Assembly: GCA_033060915.1 (NCBI GenBank)
Contig: CM065381.1
Coordinates: forward strand, 4,121,001-4,185,000
Reading direction: 5' to 3'
DNA from: Euryodendron excelsum
Lineage: Eukaryota > Streptophyta > Magnoliopsida > Ericales > Pentaphylacaceae
DNA length: 64,000 bases
The position numbers and the translations under genes were made by a program. Shown one piece after another: positions 9,862 to 21,921 of this stretch (the stretch's first letter is position 1; every line of letters starts with the position of its first letter). The notes below the pieces were generated by a model. It searched no databases and was not told where the DNA came from. It saw only the letters and a list, made by a program, of their open reading frames with translations.

Positions 9862-12800
9862 ATGACTTCTTGTGGTGTTCTCAAGAGCAGTTTCCTCCCA
9901 TTACTCCATTCTCAAGATGGGTTTTCTTTTTCGATTCCGTTAACAGCAACCATCACTTCTCTTCCCAACAGCAAGCGAAAGGTATTCCTCCCCCACCTTC
10001 CCCCCCCCCCCCGCCCGGCTCTCTCTCTCTCTCTCAACACATACACAGAGACTCGTAGCTGTAGTTAAAATGGTAGAATGGGTTAGAAGTAAAAAAATTT
10101 TACTTTGACAATTAAGGGTTTGTTTGTTCATAAATGCTTATTTTACTGACATGTTACATGTACTGTTTATCTTGGATATCTCTCTGCGATCTACAGTTAA
10201 GTCAGGTGACAGCAGCTCAGGACAATAAGGCAAGTGACGACAAAAAAGTCCTTCTAAACGAACCGAATGAACAGTTCACAAGAACCCTCAATTTCTCTGG
10301 AGAGAAGCCTTTCACTCCAATCTTAGATACCATTAACTATCCAATTCACATGAAAAATCTTTCTATTGAGGTAGAGCTTTCTTTTCTTTTTTTTTTCTTT
10401 ATGTTTTCTGATGTTTGGCTATCAAGAAAACAAAAATTAAACCTAGAAATGGAACTTCAGTGACCATGGCTAAATAATAAATTGTTTCTTGCTATGGAAT
10501 TTATGTTAATTTTCATTTTCAGGAGCTTGAAAAGCTGGCCGATGAACTCCGGGAAGACATTGTTTATACGGTGTCAAAGACAGGCGGCCACCTCAGCTCT
10601 AGTCTGGGAGTAACCGAGCTAACTGTTGCACTTCACCATGTGTTCAACACACCTGAAGATAAAATCATTTGGGATGTTGGACATCAGGTGATTATAGATA
10701 CATAATTACTCACATACATGTGTTTATATATTTCGACTAGGGTTGTAAGCGAGTCGAGCAACAAATTATTCAAGTTTAGTTTGAAAATTTTAATAAGCTT
10801 AAAAATGTGTTAAAATTTGGCATGTTTAGCATTTGAGCCAACCTAGAGTTTTGATTGAGTCAATCACAAATTGAGCTCGAATAGTTTGAAATTTTTAGTC
10901 TGTAAAAATTTATTTAGCGGAGCTTAAAAAATAAACGAATTTTAATATGTGTTAAAGTTTGACTTGTTTAATAAGGCGAATTCAAGTAATTTGATTCGTT
11001 TTACCTTTCTAATTTCGACATACTAGTTATAACAAGGAATGTTCATGTATATATATATATGCATTGATGATATAATTGGACATTTTGGGGGATTTTGCAG
11101 ACATACCCACATAAGATTTTGACTGGTAGGAGATCCAGAATGCATACCATTCGACAAACTTGCGGGCTTGCAGGTTTCCCCAAGAGGGAGGAGAGTGTGC
11201 ATGATGCTTTTGGAGCTGGCCATAGTTCCACTAGCATTTCAGCTGGCTTAGGTAAAAACAATTTTACTTCTTGTTATTGTCTTTAGTATTAGAGTGTTCA
11301 ATTTTGATCCATAAACAGTGTAAGATTTATTTATACAAGAGTCTAAACTCTTTTGTTACTTTTCATGACTGCACGTTGGTGTAAATGAATATTGTACTGT
11401 CAGTGACAAAGCTGAACTTTTATTATTACTGCTCCATTCTCGTTGTTGTAGTGGTTATTGTTGTTATTATTATTATTATTATTATTATTTTTATAGATAA
11501 TAATCCAAGTAAGTGTTGGCCAATGCTGTTTTTATTTTTTTTATTTGTATAAGTTGGTGGTTGCTGACTGTCAATTCAAATCCTAATCTTTCTTGGGCAT
11601 AAGCCGTCCTTATTCACGTGTATTTTTTTAAAATTTATTTGTCCCCTTTCTTTTATTTTTTTTACATTTATTTTTTTCCTTTCTTTGCATTTGTGTTAAT
11701 TGTCAACAGCTTTATTCTTATCAAGTAGTCATCGGATTTAATTACTTCATGCAAGGAGAACTTTTATAAAGGAATAATTTCATACAAATAGATTTTTCAT
11801 ACAAAATGATATGATTTTCTGTGATCCTTCATTTTAAGTTAAAACACACATTTTTGTGACTCATAATTTTAAAAATAAGACTATCGTTATTTTAAATAAG
11901 ATTTTTGTATAAAAATTTCACTTGTATACCATTTTACTTTCCAGAGTTGTGGCTGATGGGCCAAAACATGAATTATTACAATATCACTTTATTTTCTTAA
12001 ATAAAAACAAGAAAAATGCTAAACATACAGAATTGTTATAAAAATAACTTACAAGAACTATCTAACAGTTATAATTTTGTAATTATAAATCACAATGATA
12101 ACACCAAAATTAATGCTACACCAAGCTACGTTCCATGACCTCTCGCTAAAATTGGATTTTCCTAACCACAAGGAGTTAATACTGGATAGGGATGGCAATT
12201 GGACCCAAAAACCTATAAATCTTGCTTGACCCCACCCCTAATAAGAAGGTTTGTGGTATAAATAAAAGCGTTAGGGATGGAATACGGGAAAAAAAAACAT
12301 AAGTTAATAACCCGATGCAGGTTTGGGATGGTGTAGAGTTAAGGTCATCTCACCCTAAACCCACCCTAACTATATTATGAAATTTTTCTAAATACTCCTC
12401 TTATATTTATTTGTACAAAATAACCTTTGTATACAAGTAAATATTAGGATAGGGCTTTTGGCTCTTTCTTTTTTATTTTATTTTATATTAGTATTTATAT
12501 AATTGCCTTATTTTTATTTTAGAGATGTATTTTTATTTTAAAATTTTATACGGGTTAAACTCTTTTAAACCCTAACTCTGATTAACTTAAGTGGGGAGGT
12601 TCATTCCGTTACGGATTTGGGACTGGATGTAGGTAGAGTTCTATTTGAATTTCATTATAGGATGACCAACCTCCTTAAATTTCCAATTAAGCAACATTTC
12701 TGATAAATCTTTTTACACTTTCTCAGGGATGGCTGTCGGTGGAGACTTGTTAGGGAAGAACAACCATGTAATAGCCGTAATAGGTGACGGAGCCATGACT

Positions 12801-15800
12801 GCAGGACAAGCTTACGAGGCAATGAACAATGCAGGCTATCTGGACACGAACCTTATAATCATATTGAATGATAATGCTCAAGTTTCTTTGCCCACAGCCA
12901 CCATTGATGGCCCGGCTCGTCCTGTAGGAGCTCTAAGCAAAGCCCTCACAGGACTACAATCAAGCAGAAAGTTCCGTCAACTACGTGAAGCCGCAAAAGT
13001 AACATTTTTTTTTCCCTCAACCCTCATAGTCACTAGCATAAAACACCCTTCGAATCAGTTCGGTTACATTGTCGGTTTTCTGTTTTCGTTTGTGGAAATA
13101 TGCTGAAATCACGTTAGGCAAATTAGTTTCGGAAAATATTTTTTCCAAGACTGTGCTCGGTAAATCAGCTACAAAATTTGATTTTTGAAATTATTTTCAA
13201 AAAACACCCCGTTAAAAAAAGTGTGTTTTGAGTTTTGAGAACGGTTGTTATTTGAAAATAAAATTGATGGTTTTTCGATGGTTCTATCTTTTTTCTTTTT
13301 TGTTTCCAAGAATACAAAAAACGAGAACAGTCCTCGTTTTTTGTTTTCGAGAAGATAAAAAATTAAAATGAAAACAATAAAACGAACCGTAATCAAACAG
13401 GAAATCTTTATCGTTTTTGTGTTTTCAATAGAATTACTCACTGAATTTTGGTCTACAAGTGCTGGTGGCTCGATTGAGTTTATCATGCATGTCAATAGCA
13501 TAAACCCAATGCCATATTCTTATGGGCCAAAAGCAATATTTCCTATGGGCCTATCCCAAGTCCAAACCTTTTGGTTGTTACCATGCAATGCATGCATTTT
13601 CTGTTCTATCTTCTTCATATTCTACTACAAGAAGCTTAACCTGTTTTTGATACATCAACAAAGGGCATCACAAAGCAGATGGGGAGCCAAACACATGAAA
13701 TTGCGGCAAAAGTCGATTTATTCATGCGAGGGACTGTTGCTGGTTCCGGGCCTTGCTTATTTGAAGAACTTGGAATGTACTATATTGGTCCTGTGGATGG
13801 CCATGATGTGAAAGATCTAGTGCATATCTTGAAGAAGGTGAAGGCCATGCCTGCAACTGGACCAGTTCTCATCCATATTATTACAGAGAAAGGAAAAGGG
13901 TATGCTCCGGCCGAAGTTGCAGCCGATAAGATGCATGGTACATTTCTTCACACACACAGCGCGCGCACGCACACACCCATGTATATATAAGGTTACTTAC
14001 AATAACATCACCTAAACTATAACTCAATATCACTCAACTCCCTAAACTTCAAAACGCGACATATTGACTTCCTAAACTACCAATTTATATCAATCGACAC
14101 CTTTTGTTAGCAATTCATTAAGAATTATCATGTAACTTATACATATATATTAAAAAATATATATAGTTTTATATTCAAATTAATGTTCTCTTATTATACT
14201 AATTGTATAATAATTGAAATGCCCTTTAAGATGTGTGTAAACATAGGGGCATTTCAATCCTTACACAATCTATACTATTATAAAGAAAATACTGGAGTTT
14301 GGTGAAGATATGTAATACTATTTAATTTTTCAAAGTTGACTTAAAAGTTCAACAAATTACAAATGTTGTGTACATTTTATCTGATTCACAAGAACAAAAT
14401 AGTAAAATATTAATTTAAAGTTTGTAACCGCTCAATACTCACTCTTTTTTTTTTCCACACTTGCATAAAGTGATTTCACCCACATAGTGGGGGCACAAGA
14501 GACGGTCAATTTAAGTATTAAATCATACTATTGTGAATATGTGCAAGACATATGATAATTTTTTATCTACTTTTCTAACATATTGCTAATAGAGATGTTG
14601 ATTGATACAAATTGATAGTTCAAGATGGTCAATATATTACATTTTAGAGTTTATGGGACTTAATAATACTAAGTCATAATTTATGGGACGTTGTTGTAAT
14701 TCATCCATATATATATATATATATCGTTCATTTTTTTTAGCATTTGGCTAAATGGGTTTTGCTGTGTAGGTGTGGTGAAGTTTGATCCCAAGTCGGGGAA
14801 GCAGTTGAAGACCAAACCAAAAACCCTTTCGTACACTAACTACTTTGCAGAGTCCTTAATTGCCGAGGCCGAGAGAGATGAAAAGATAGTTGCCATTCAT
14901 GCTGCAATGGGTGGAGGTACTGGACTTAATTTGTTCCAGAAACGCTTCCCACATAGATGTTTCGACGTTGGGATAGCCGAACAACATGCTGTGACCTTTG
15001 CTGCTGGTCTAGCTACTGAAGGTCTCAAGCCCTTTTGTGCTATTTACTCTTCTTTTCTACAAAGAGGTTATGATCAGGTGAATAAAACTATCCCTGTATA
15101 GAGAGTTCATGTAATTTTTATTTTTGCAGTCATTTTAGGACACAAATTAGTCATTGTTTTCTTGGTCTGATGCATGTTACTTTCATTCTATTGCTTACAA
15201 TGCATTAATTAATTTGTGCATCCTGGTGTTACTGTACTTGCTATCCTTCCAAACTTCTACGAAAATTATTGATTTTGAGAGCAGTGAAATTGCTAGGCAA
15301 AATTGTGGTCAAAAGAAGAAAAAAACAAGTTTAATTATAGTTAGCACCGTTAAACTTACACCAAATCCCACTTTGGTTCTTTATTTTCAAATATAAGAGT
15401 TAACCCTCTACACTTACAGTTAAGTTATAAACCTTCTACCAGCCATCATTTGTTTAACATAGGAAAAGTACTCATATTGACCGAGGTGAGATTCAGTATA
15501 AAAAAGAGGAGTGCTAAGTGTAATAATACTATTTTTTTACTTGTAATTATTTTCAGGACAAAAAAGGGGTAATTTTCGTTAGCTAAACCAACGATAGCTA
15601 AGAAAGGTCCATATTGTAACTTGATCATTAGTGTAAAGGTTAACTGTTAGTGGTGATGGTGCAGGTATTTCATGATGTGGATCTTCAAAAGCTTCCGGTG
15701 AGATTCGCGATGGACAGGGCCGGCCTTGTTGGTGCAGATGGTCCTACGCATTGCGGGGCCTTTGACACTACTTTCATGGCTTGTTTGCCTAACATGGTGG

Positions 15801-16603
15801 TCATGGCTCCTTCTTGTGAGAGTGAGCTCATGCACATGGTGGCCACAGCTGCAGCCATTGATGACCGGCCTAGTTGCTTTAGGTACCCTAGAGGAAATGG
15901 CATTGGTTCCATTCTTCCACCAAACAACAAAGGGATCCCTCTTGAGGTATAGTATTTTGAACATAAAGCATAGGTCCATATATAGTTGTAGTTCAGTTTT
16001 GCAATTTTTTTTTTTTTTTTTTTGTTTTGTTTTGCTAATTGGAATTTGGAAAAATAGGTTGGAAGGGGAAGAGTGCTAAGGGAGGGAAGAAGGGTGGCTA
16101 TTTTGGGTTATGGAACAATAGTGCAAAACTGTCTATCAGCAGCACAGCTTCTTCAAGTTCTTGGCATTTCAATAACTGTGGCCGACGCTCGATTCTGCAA
16201 ACCTCTTGATGGAAATTTAATCAAACAGCTTGCTCAAGAGCATGAGGTTCTGATCACTGTTGAAGAAGGATCCATTGGAGGTTTCAGCTCTCATGTTTCC
16301 CATTTCTTGGGCTTGAATGGATTACTTGATGGAAATCTTAAGGTAATTATGTCATAAATATCGTTCGCCTCATCCCTTTCCAGCAAAATTTTCTTTGCAG
16401 ACTAATTAAGTATGAAATAATTGATCTCTGGGTTGTTTTGATGGGTGCAGTGGAGAGCTATGATTCTTCCAGACAGATACATTGAGCATGGATCTCAAGG
16501 AGACCAGATTGAAGAGGCTGGACTCACTTCCAAGCATGTCGCGGCCACTGTTTTGTCGTTGATAGGCGAAAGCAAGGAGAGTCTTCACCTTGTCAACTTA
16601 TAG
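9862..16603 (+). CDS. DXS: 1-deoxy-D-xylulose-5-phosphate synthase, plastidial, DXS2-like, 10 exons
   Basis: Joins pyruvate and glyceraldehyde 3-phosphate with thiamine diphosphate to make DXP, the entry step of the plastid MEP pathway to isoprenoids. Exons: 9862-9981, 10197-10370 (an alternative acceptor gives 10206), 10523-10687, 11101-11251, 12727-12998, 13664-13937, 14770-15077, 15665-15946, 16058-16342, 16451-16603. All introns are GT-AG and all phases agree, giving 727 aa, the family's normal length. Exon 1 encodes a Ser/Thr-rich plastid transit peptide. Visible: DVGHQ (His152), the thiamine-diphosphate motif GDG (223-225) to NDN (251-253), IAEQH with the catalytic Glu456, and DRAG (505-508). 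FSGEKP, KREESV and ITEKGKGY suggest the DXS2 clade rather than housekeeping DXS1. Oddities: NDNAQ instead of the usual NDNKQ, and an AAAG/G acceptor before exon 6. Several introns hold MITEs, and a Copia element lies 177 bp after the stop. Confidence 0.95.
10740..11000. repeat. probable dispersed-repeat fragment in DXS intron 3
   Basis: The stretch GGTTGTAAGCGAGTCGAGC with repeated GAGCTTAAAAA- and TGTGTTAAAGTTTG-like segments resembles the GTAAACGAGTCGAGC-type dispersed repeat of plant genomes. Its ends are not clear. Confidence 0.35.
11252..12726 (+). other. DXS intron 4 (1.48 kb), with repeat fragments
   Basis: The longest intron of the gene. It holds an ATT microsatellite near 11465-11490 and, from about 12187 to 12620, a GGGATGGCAATTGGACCC-type segment with ACCCGATG and CCCACCCTAAC runs typical of an old dispersed plant repeat. 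No ORF of interest. It ends TTTCTCAG before exon 5. Confidence 0.6.
13055..13402 (+). mobile_element. MITE in DXS intron 5
   Basis: The left end TTCGGTTACATTGTCGG and the right end ACGAACCGTAATCAAACAGG form imperfect inverted repeats. The interior is rich in TTTTTC/GAAAAA. The order of blocks (GGCAAATTRGTTYC, a TTTTCAA..AAAACAC stretch, GATGGTT, then TTTGTTTCC or its like) recurs at 50198-50522, so there are at least two copies. Non-coding; removed with the intron. Confidence 0.5.
13949..13976. repeat. CA/GC alternating purine-pyrimidine tract
   Basis: A run of CACACACA, GCGCGCGCAC and GCACACAC with a single break in alternation, 11 bp into DXS intron 6. Such tracts can adopt Z-DNA; this is a prediction from composition only. 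Confidence 0.6.
13990..14705 (+). mobile_element. MITE with ~35-bp inverted ends in DXS intron 6
   Basis: The left end (TTACAATAACATCACC, then TATAACTCAATATCAC) pairs with the right end (AAGTCATAATTTATGGG, then TTGTTGTAATTC). Internal blocks such as CCTAAACTACxxATTTxTATCAATC and GTTGATTGATACxAATTGxTAGTTCA recur at 33246-33768, so this is a repeat family. The middle (about 14280-14560) has no counterpart in the other copy and may be a later insertion. Confidence 0.6.
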
Positions 16604-16775
16604 TTGAATTTCCATAAAAACACTCAAACTTAGCACTTCTTAAATAGCTTTTTAAATCAACTAGAACTATTTTCACTTATTCCTTGTATTCTGTAAATAG
16701 TTTAATTAAAAGGAAATTTGTAGGTGTTTTCTGTTGGGAACATACAATGTGTTATACAAGTTATATTTGGTGTTT
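16604..16775 (+). other. DXS 3' UTR region
   Basis: AT-rich sequence directly after the stop codon with several TAAA/ATTAAA-like stretches that could serve as polyadenylation signals. It is cut short by the target duplication of the Copia element at 16776. The original downstream flank probably resumes at 22671. Confidence 0.5.
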
Positions 16776-16780
16776 AAGAC

Positions 16781-17194
16781 TGCTATGCGAAATGAATCTA
16801 GAAACACACACACCTAAAGAGAGAGACACAAGAATTAATGTGGTTTGGCAATTTGCCTATGTCTATGGCAGTGAGATCAATATTCAAGGAGAAGATTACA
16901 ACTCTCAACTCTCACAATACAGCAAAGTCATTCAAATAAATACAAATATTAATATATCTCTGCTTCTCCCTACAATTGTCCTTGCACACTTACACCTCTA
17001 ATCTGCACAAGGATATTTATAACCCTTGCTCATCTGATAGACTGCCTGCACAAATTGATTTTTCGTCGGCTACCTTCTGATTTTCTTTTCGCACCTCACG
17101 CTGACAGAGGCTGCAGTTGAAGAAATGGGTTGAAGGAGAAAATATAGACAAATGGGAAGTCGACCTCCCTCATGTGGGTGGACCCTACTTTACA
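16781..17194 (-). repeat. 3' LTR of Copia A
   Basis: Starts TGCTATGCGAAATGAA and ends CTACTTTACA on the plus strand, aligning over its length with 22254-22665. The polypurine tract lies next to it at 17195-17211 (plus strand AATCACCCCCTCTACCC). Confidence 0.9.
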
Positions 17195-17405
17195 AATCAC
17201 CCCCTCTACCCATGTCGGGGGCAATTGAGGTCTTCATCCTCTACTATGTATTTATCCTTATCACCGAACGACTACACCCCCTCACCGGAGTGCTTACTAT
17301 GTTAACAATACTGGATTGATCATCGCTACCACCAAATGCTCTCTAAGGCACCAATGCACCCGAAAGTGCTCAACAATGAGAGATATTGATCAAGTCCAAG
17401 CAATG

Positions 17406-20400
17406 TTAAAACTTGACCCATGTGATGACTTTTGTCAACATATCTACTGAATTTTTCGTTGTGCCAATTTTTTGAAGCATTATGTCCCCTTTATCCAGTA
17501 TCTCTCGTATAAAGTGAAAACAGCCATCTATATGCTTTGTTCGAGAATGATGCACTTGGTTCTTTGCTAAATGAATTGCACTCTGACTGTCACAGTAAAC
17601 GGTAACCTGCTTCTGCTTAATACCCAAATCTGTAACCAAAATGGCTTCTTTCACGGCTTTTGTCATAGCCATGTATTCAGTCTCCATAATGGATAGTTCA
17701 ATTGTCGACCGCAAAATAGACCACCAACTAACTGGTCCTCCAGACATTGTGAACACATATCTAGTAGTTTATTGGCGCTTGTTAAGATCACCTGCATAGT
17801 TAGAGTCAACATACCCAACTGCCAAATGATCAGCATCATTGCTCTTCTCAAACTTCAAACTGAGATCTACGGTCTCTAGAATATACCGCAGAATCCATTT
17901 AGCCACTTGCCAGTGTGTCTTCCTGTCACACCCCCAACCCAATTAGACACCAAGTATGTTACATTAGGTGAGACGTGATCGCACAGGTCACCGTACCTGA
18001 GAACGACACATTACTACGCACCAAAATAAATAAATAAAAATACAGCGGAATAAATACCCTCTTTTGTGTAACCATGAACCAACCATGTCTACATATAAAG
18101 TATATAAGAGTAAACAATACCATAACCTTAAACATAACAATCTCACATATAGGTACATAACAAACCCACAAACTGTTGCTCACAGACAACAAAATACAAC
18201 TTATTATGGAATTATGAGATCAAGGTCTCACATTTCCCTGGGTTATGCATATATCTACTGATCATATTGATGGCTTGGGAGATATCAAGTTGTGTACACA
18301 CCATGGCATACGTAAGGCTATCAACAAGACTTGTATACGGAACTTGAGAGATATAGTTCTGATCCTCATCACAGTTAGGAGATTGAGATGCATTAAGCTT
18401 GAAATGTGGGGCCATCAGAGTACTTACCGGCTTTAGTTTTTAGTCCATATCGAAACGCTATAGTACTCTCGTCAGATACTGCTTTAAGTAAGATGAATTG
18501 TGCCTTCACCATATCTAGGGTAATTTCCATCCCCAAAATTCTTCACGCATCTCTCAGATCCTTCATCTTGAACTCATGACTCAGTTGAGCTTTCAATCAA
18601 TTTATCTCCACCTTACTTTTACATGCAATCAAAATATCATCAACATATAAAAGCAAATATATGAGGAAACCATCTGCAAGTCTCCTGAAATACACACAAT
18701 GATTGAATTGGCTACTAGTGTATTGCAGGTTCATCATGAAGCTGTCAAAACATTTATACCATTGCCGAGGTGACTACTTCAAACCATAGAGAGATTTCTT
18801 CCAATTGCAAATCCAATTTTTTTTACTAGTTACTTTAAACCCTTTAGGTTGAGACATAAAAATCGTTTCCTCGAGGGCACCATGTAAGAAAGCTGTCTTT
18901 ACGTCGAGTTGAGCTAACTCAAGATCATATTGTGCAACCAAAGCTAGCAACATTTAAATGGATAAATGTTTAACAACTTGAGAGAATACCTCAATGTAGT
19001 TAATTCCCTCTATCTAAGCATATCCCTTGGCTACTAATCATGCTTTGAATCGCACTCGATCCTTGGCTGCTTGATCATCTTTCTTATTAAAAACCCATTG
19101 ACATCCGATTGATTTCTTTCCTCTAGGAAGTAGCTCAAGCTCCCAAGCCTAATTCTTGTAAAGAGACTGCATCTCTTCACTCATTGCCTTTGTCTATTCA
19201 GCTTGTTCACTGGATTGAATGGCTTCCTTGTAAGTGGTTGGAATGTGATCCCCTTTTGTTGGCAGTGCATATGTCACATAATCTACATAACGTGCCGATA
19301 AACGTATCTCTCTTCTCGGCCTATCTACTGCAACTGATTTAGGTTGACATGGAGGCACTGTGATTGGACTATTAATCTCATTCTGTCCATCCTTTACATC
19401 AATGATCATTGAATCCTTTGGAGTAGAAAACTCCACCGTTTACGAATCACTTGGTGCTTTGGTACTTGTGTTGCTTTCCATAGAGTCTTTATGCTTATGC
19501 AACTTAAGCATCTTAGACTCATTGAACGTGACATCTCTACTGACAATGACCTTCTTTGACTCCAAGCACCAGAGTTTATACCCTTTTATATGAAAACTAA
19601 AGCCCAAGAACTTTGCTTTTTTGGCTCTAGGATCAAGCTTATTCTCCTGAACATGATAGTAAGTAAGGTATCCAAAAATACGAAGCATGTCATAATCAGT
19701 AGCATGAGTACCTTTCCATACTTTCGTGCTTGTTTTTTTGCTATTGGCAGCTGTGGGTCAACGGTTGATGAGATGGCTAGCATATGTCACAGCTTTAAAC
19801 CCAAACTGTTTGCTGAATCTGGCATCCAATAACATGCATCGAACATTCTCCAGCAAGGTATAGTTCATCCTTTCTGCCACCCCGTTCTGTTATGGGGTCT
19901 TTCTCATAGTGAAGTGTCTAAATATTCCTTTTTTTCGGCAAATTTCCAAGAAAGGGTCATGTTTGTATTCCCATCCATTATCATATCTGAATCGCTTGAT
20001 TTTTCTGTTGGTTATATTTGTATTCCTTCCAATTGAGAAAGACTTTCAACACTTCACCCTCATGCTACACACGACGAAAGTAATCATCGTGTACACCCAC
20101 ACATGACGAAAGTAATCATCAATAAAGTTAACAAACCAGTGTTTACTACCCAAGATGCGGTTATGGTTGGTCCCCAACATTAGAATGCACATTGTCAAGA
20201 ATCCCTGGTGTACGATGGATTGTTGTACCAAACTTGATTCATGTCTGCTTCCCCAGAACACAATGCTTACAAAAGGGCAGTTTGCAGGTCTTTACACCTT
20301 TGAGCAAGCATTGCCTTACAAGAGACTGCAAAGCCTTCTCTCTGGTATGTCCCATGCACATATGCCATGGTTTGGTGGTTTCTGAATCAATCTCTTCCAA

Positions 20401-21627
20401 CTTCTCACTGACTCTGAAAGCTCTACCAGCAATTGTACTTCCCTTTATGAAGTATAAATTTTCTCGCCTTTGACCCTTCATCACCACAAGAGCTCCTATT
20501 ACCACTTTGAGAACTCAGCCCGCAATAGTGATTCTAAACCCTTTAGAATCCAAATAGTCAAGTGAGATAAGATTCCTTCGTAAGTCGGGCATATACCAAA
20601 CTTCTAATAAGACCTTGACTGTTCCATCATGCAGCTTTAACCGAATACTCCTTATCCCTCGAGTTTTACAAGCATTATCGTTGCCCATAAGAACAGCTCC
20701 ACAATCAATCTCGTCAAGGCAATGTCTGGATCTTCATCTCTGTTGGCGACATTGTCTGTGGAGGGTTGATTCTTCTGTTGCCCTTTCAGCTTTGGACAAT
20801 CCTACTTCCAGTGCCCTTTATTATGACAAAAGGCACACTAGTCTTTACCAAGTTTTTTTCCAACTGACCTACCACTAGTTCTCGAAACGAAAACCACCTT
20901 TTCTTCTGGGATTCCTTATGCCTGATCTTCCTCTTACTGTAAAGGTTTCACTGGATATATCATGTTGGCTCCCCTATTTATCCTTCCTACGGTACTCATT
21001 GTTAACCAAGACAATAGATACATCGTTAAAACTAATTGTTTCCTTCTCATACAATAGTGTGGTAATCAAATGCTCATATTTATTGGGCAAGGAATTTAAC
21101 AAAAGTAAAGTCTTTTCTTCATCTTAGATTTTGACATCCAAGTTCTGCAGGTCAGTAAGTATCTTGTTGTAATCATTTAGATGTGCGGACATAGAGATAC
21201 CTTCTAGAAACTGAAATCAAAAGAGCTTTTTATTCAGGTACAAATGACTTTCAATGCTCTTGGTCCTATATTTGTCCTCCAGTTGTTGCTAAAGCTCCTT
21301 TGCCTTATTCTCCCTAATGACAAAGTACTTCTGATCTTTGGCCAACCAAAGGCGAATCGTTCCATAAGCTTGCCGATTTAGCTTGTCCCAATCAGCATCT
21401 GACATGCCTTCGGGTTTGCTTTACAAGGCAATATCCATCTCTTATTAGATCAAAACGTCCATCACCTTGCATTGCCACATTCCAAAGTTGTTGGTTCCAT
21501 CAAACTTTTCAACTTCGAACTTTGCATTGAATACAACAGTCTTCTGTTCAAAACTGCTTCTAGTCCCTAAGCTCCTCTCCTTTACAGGCATAGTAATTTT
21601 CATTGAAAACACTTGCATTGAAAACAC
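17406..21627 (-). pseudogene. Copia A gag-pol remnant
   Basis: Fragments in order on the minus strand: gag near 21600-20800 (VEKFDGTNNFGMWQ, then a decayed zinc knuckle CAFCHNKGHWK); the integrase head near 20500-20240 (WHMCMGHTREKALQSL, CKHCVLGKQ); reverse transcriptase pieces near 19700-18500 (AQLDVKTAFLHG and LLLYVDDILIA); RNase H at 17756-17406 (ETEYMAM, VYCDSQSAIHLAKN, RTKHID). Stops and shifts interrupt every domain, and RNase H is split from reverse transcriptase by the insert at 17924-18232. The element would once have encoded one ~1300-aa polyprotein. Confidence 0.85.
17924..18232 (-). mobile_element. solo-LTR-like insertion nested in Copia A
   Basis: A 309-bp block interrupts the Copia frame between HNPGK and THWQVAKW, which are adjacent in intact Copia proteins. 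On the minus strand it begins TGTGAGACC and ends GGGTGTGACA, LTR-like termini. The flanks CTTCC (17919-17923) and TTTCC (18233-18237) look like a 5-bp target duplication with one change. It has no ORF. The family is not identified; Gypsy-type LTRs often have such ends. Confidence 0.7.
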
Positions 21628-21714
21628 TTGACATAGTAAATTCTGACTCTAAGGGTGGATTTGGAGGGTGAAAAAACTTGAGAGGGGCTCAACCAAAAAA
21701 ATAAGATTCTTCAA

Positions 21715-21790
21715 GGGCTAAACTGTAATTTTCAAAAATTTAGGGGCCAAACTGTAATTTTAAAAACTTTAGGGGCCAAAACTGTAATTA
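21715..21790. repeat. ~30-bp tandem repeat in the Copia A leader
   Basis: Three imperfect units of GGGGCCAAACTGTAATTT plus an A/T-rich spacer, on the plus strand between gag and the primer-binding site. Confidence 0.7.
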
Positions 21791-21921
21791 TGTACACTTC
21801 TGCTGACATGGCGGCTACTGGACGTTGACGTGGCAACTGACTGTGTGATGACATCACCAATGACGTATGGTTGATGTCACTGCTGACATCACTAATGATG
21901 CAAGGTTGATGTAATCTTCTT

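Noticed and set aside
13368..13811. 147-codon plus-strand ORF
   Set aside because: It covers DXS intron 5 and reads exon 6 in the wrong frame; no domain of its own.
15647..15979. Minus-strand ORFs over DXS exon 8 (also 15685-15930)
   Set aside because: Shadows of the conserved exon on the opposite strand.
18064..18436. ORFs across the nested LTR-like block
   Set aside because: They cross the insertion boundary or are non-coding LTR sequence.
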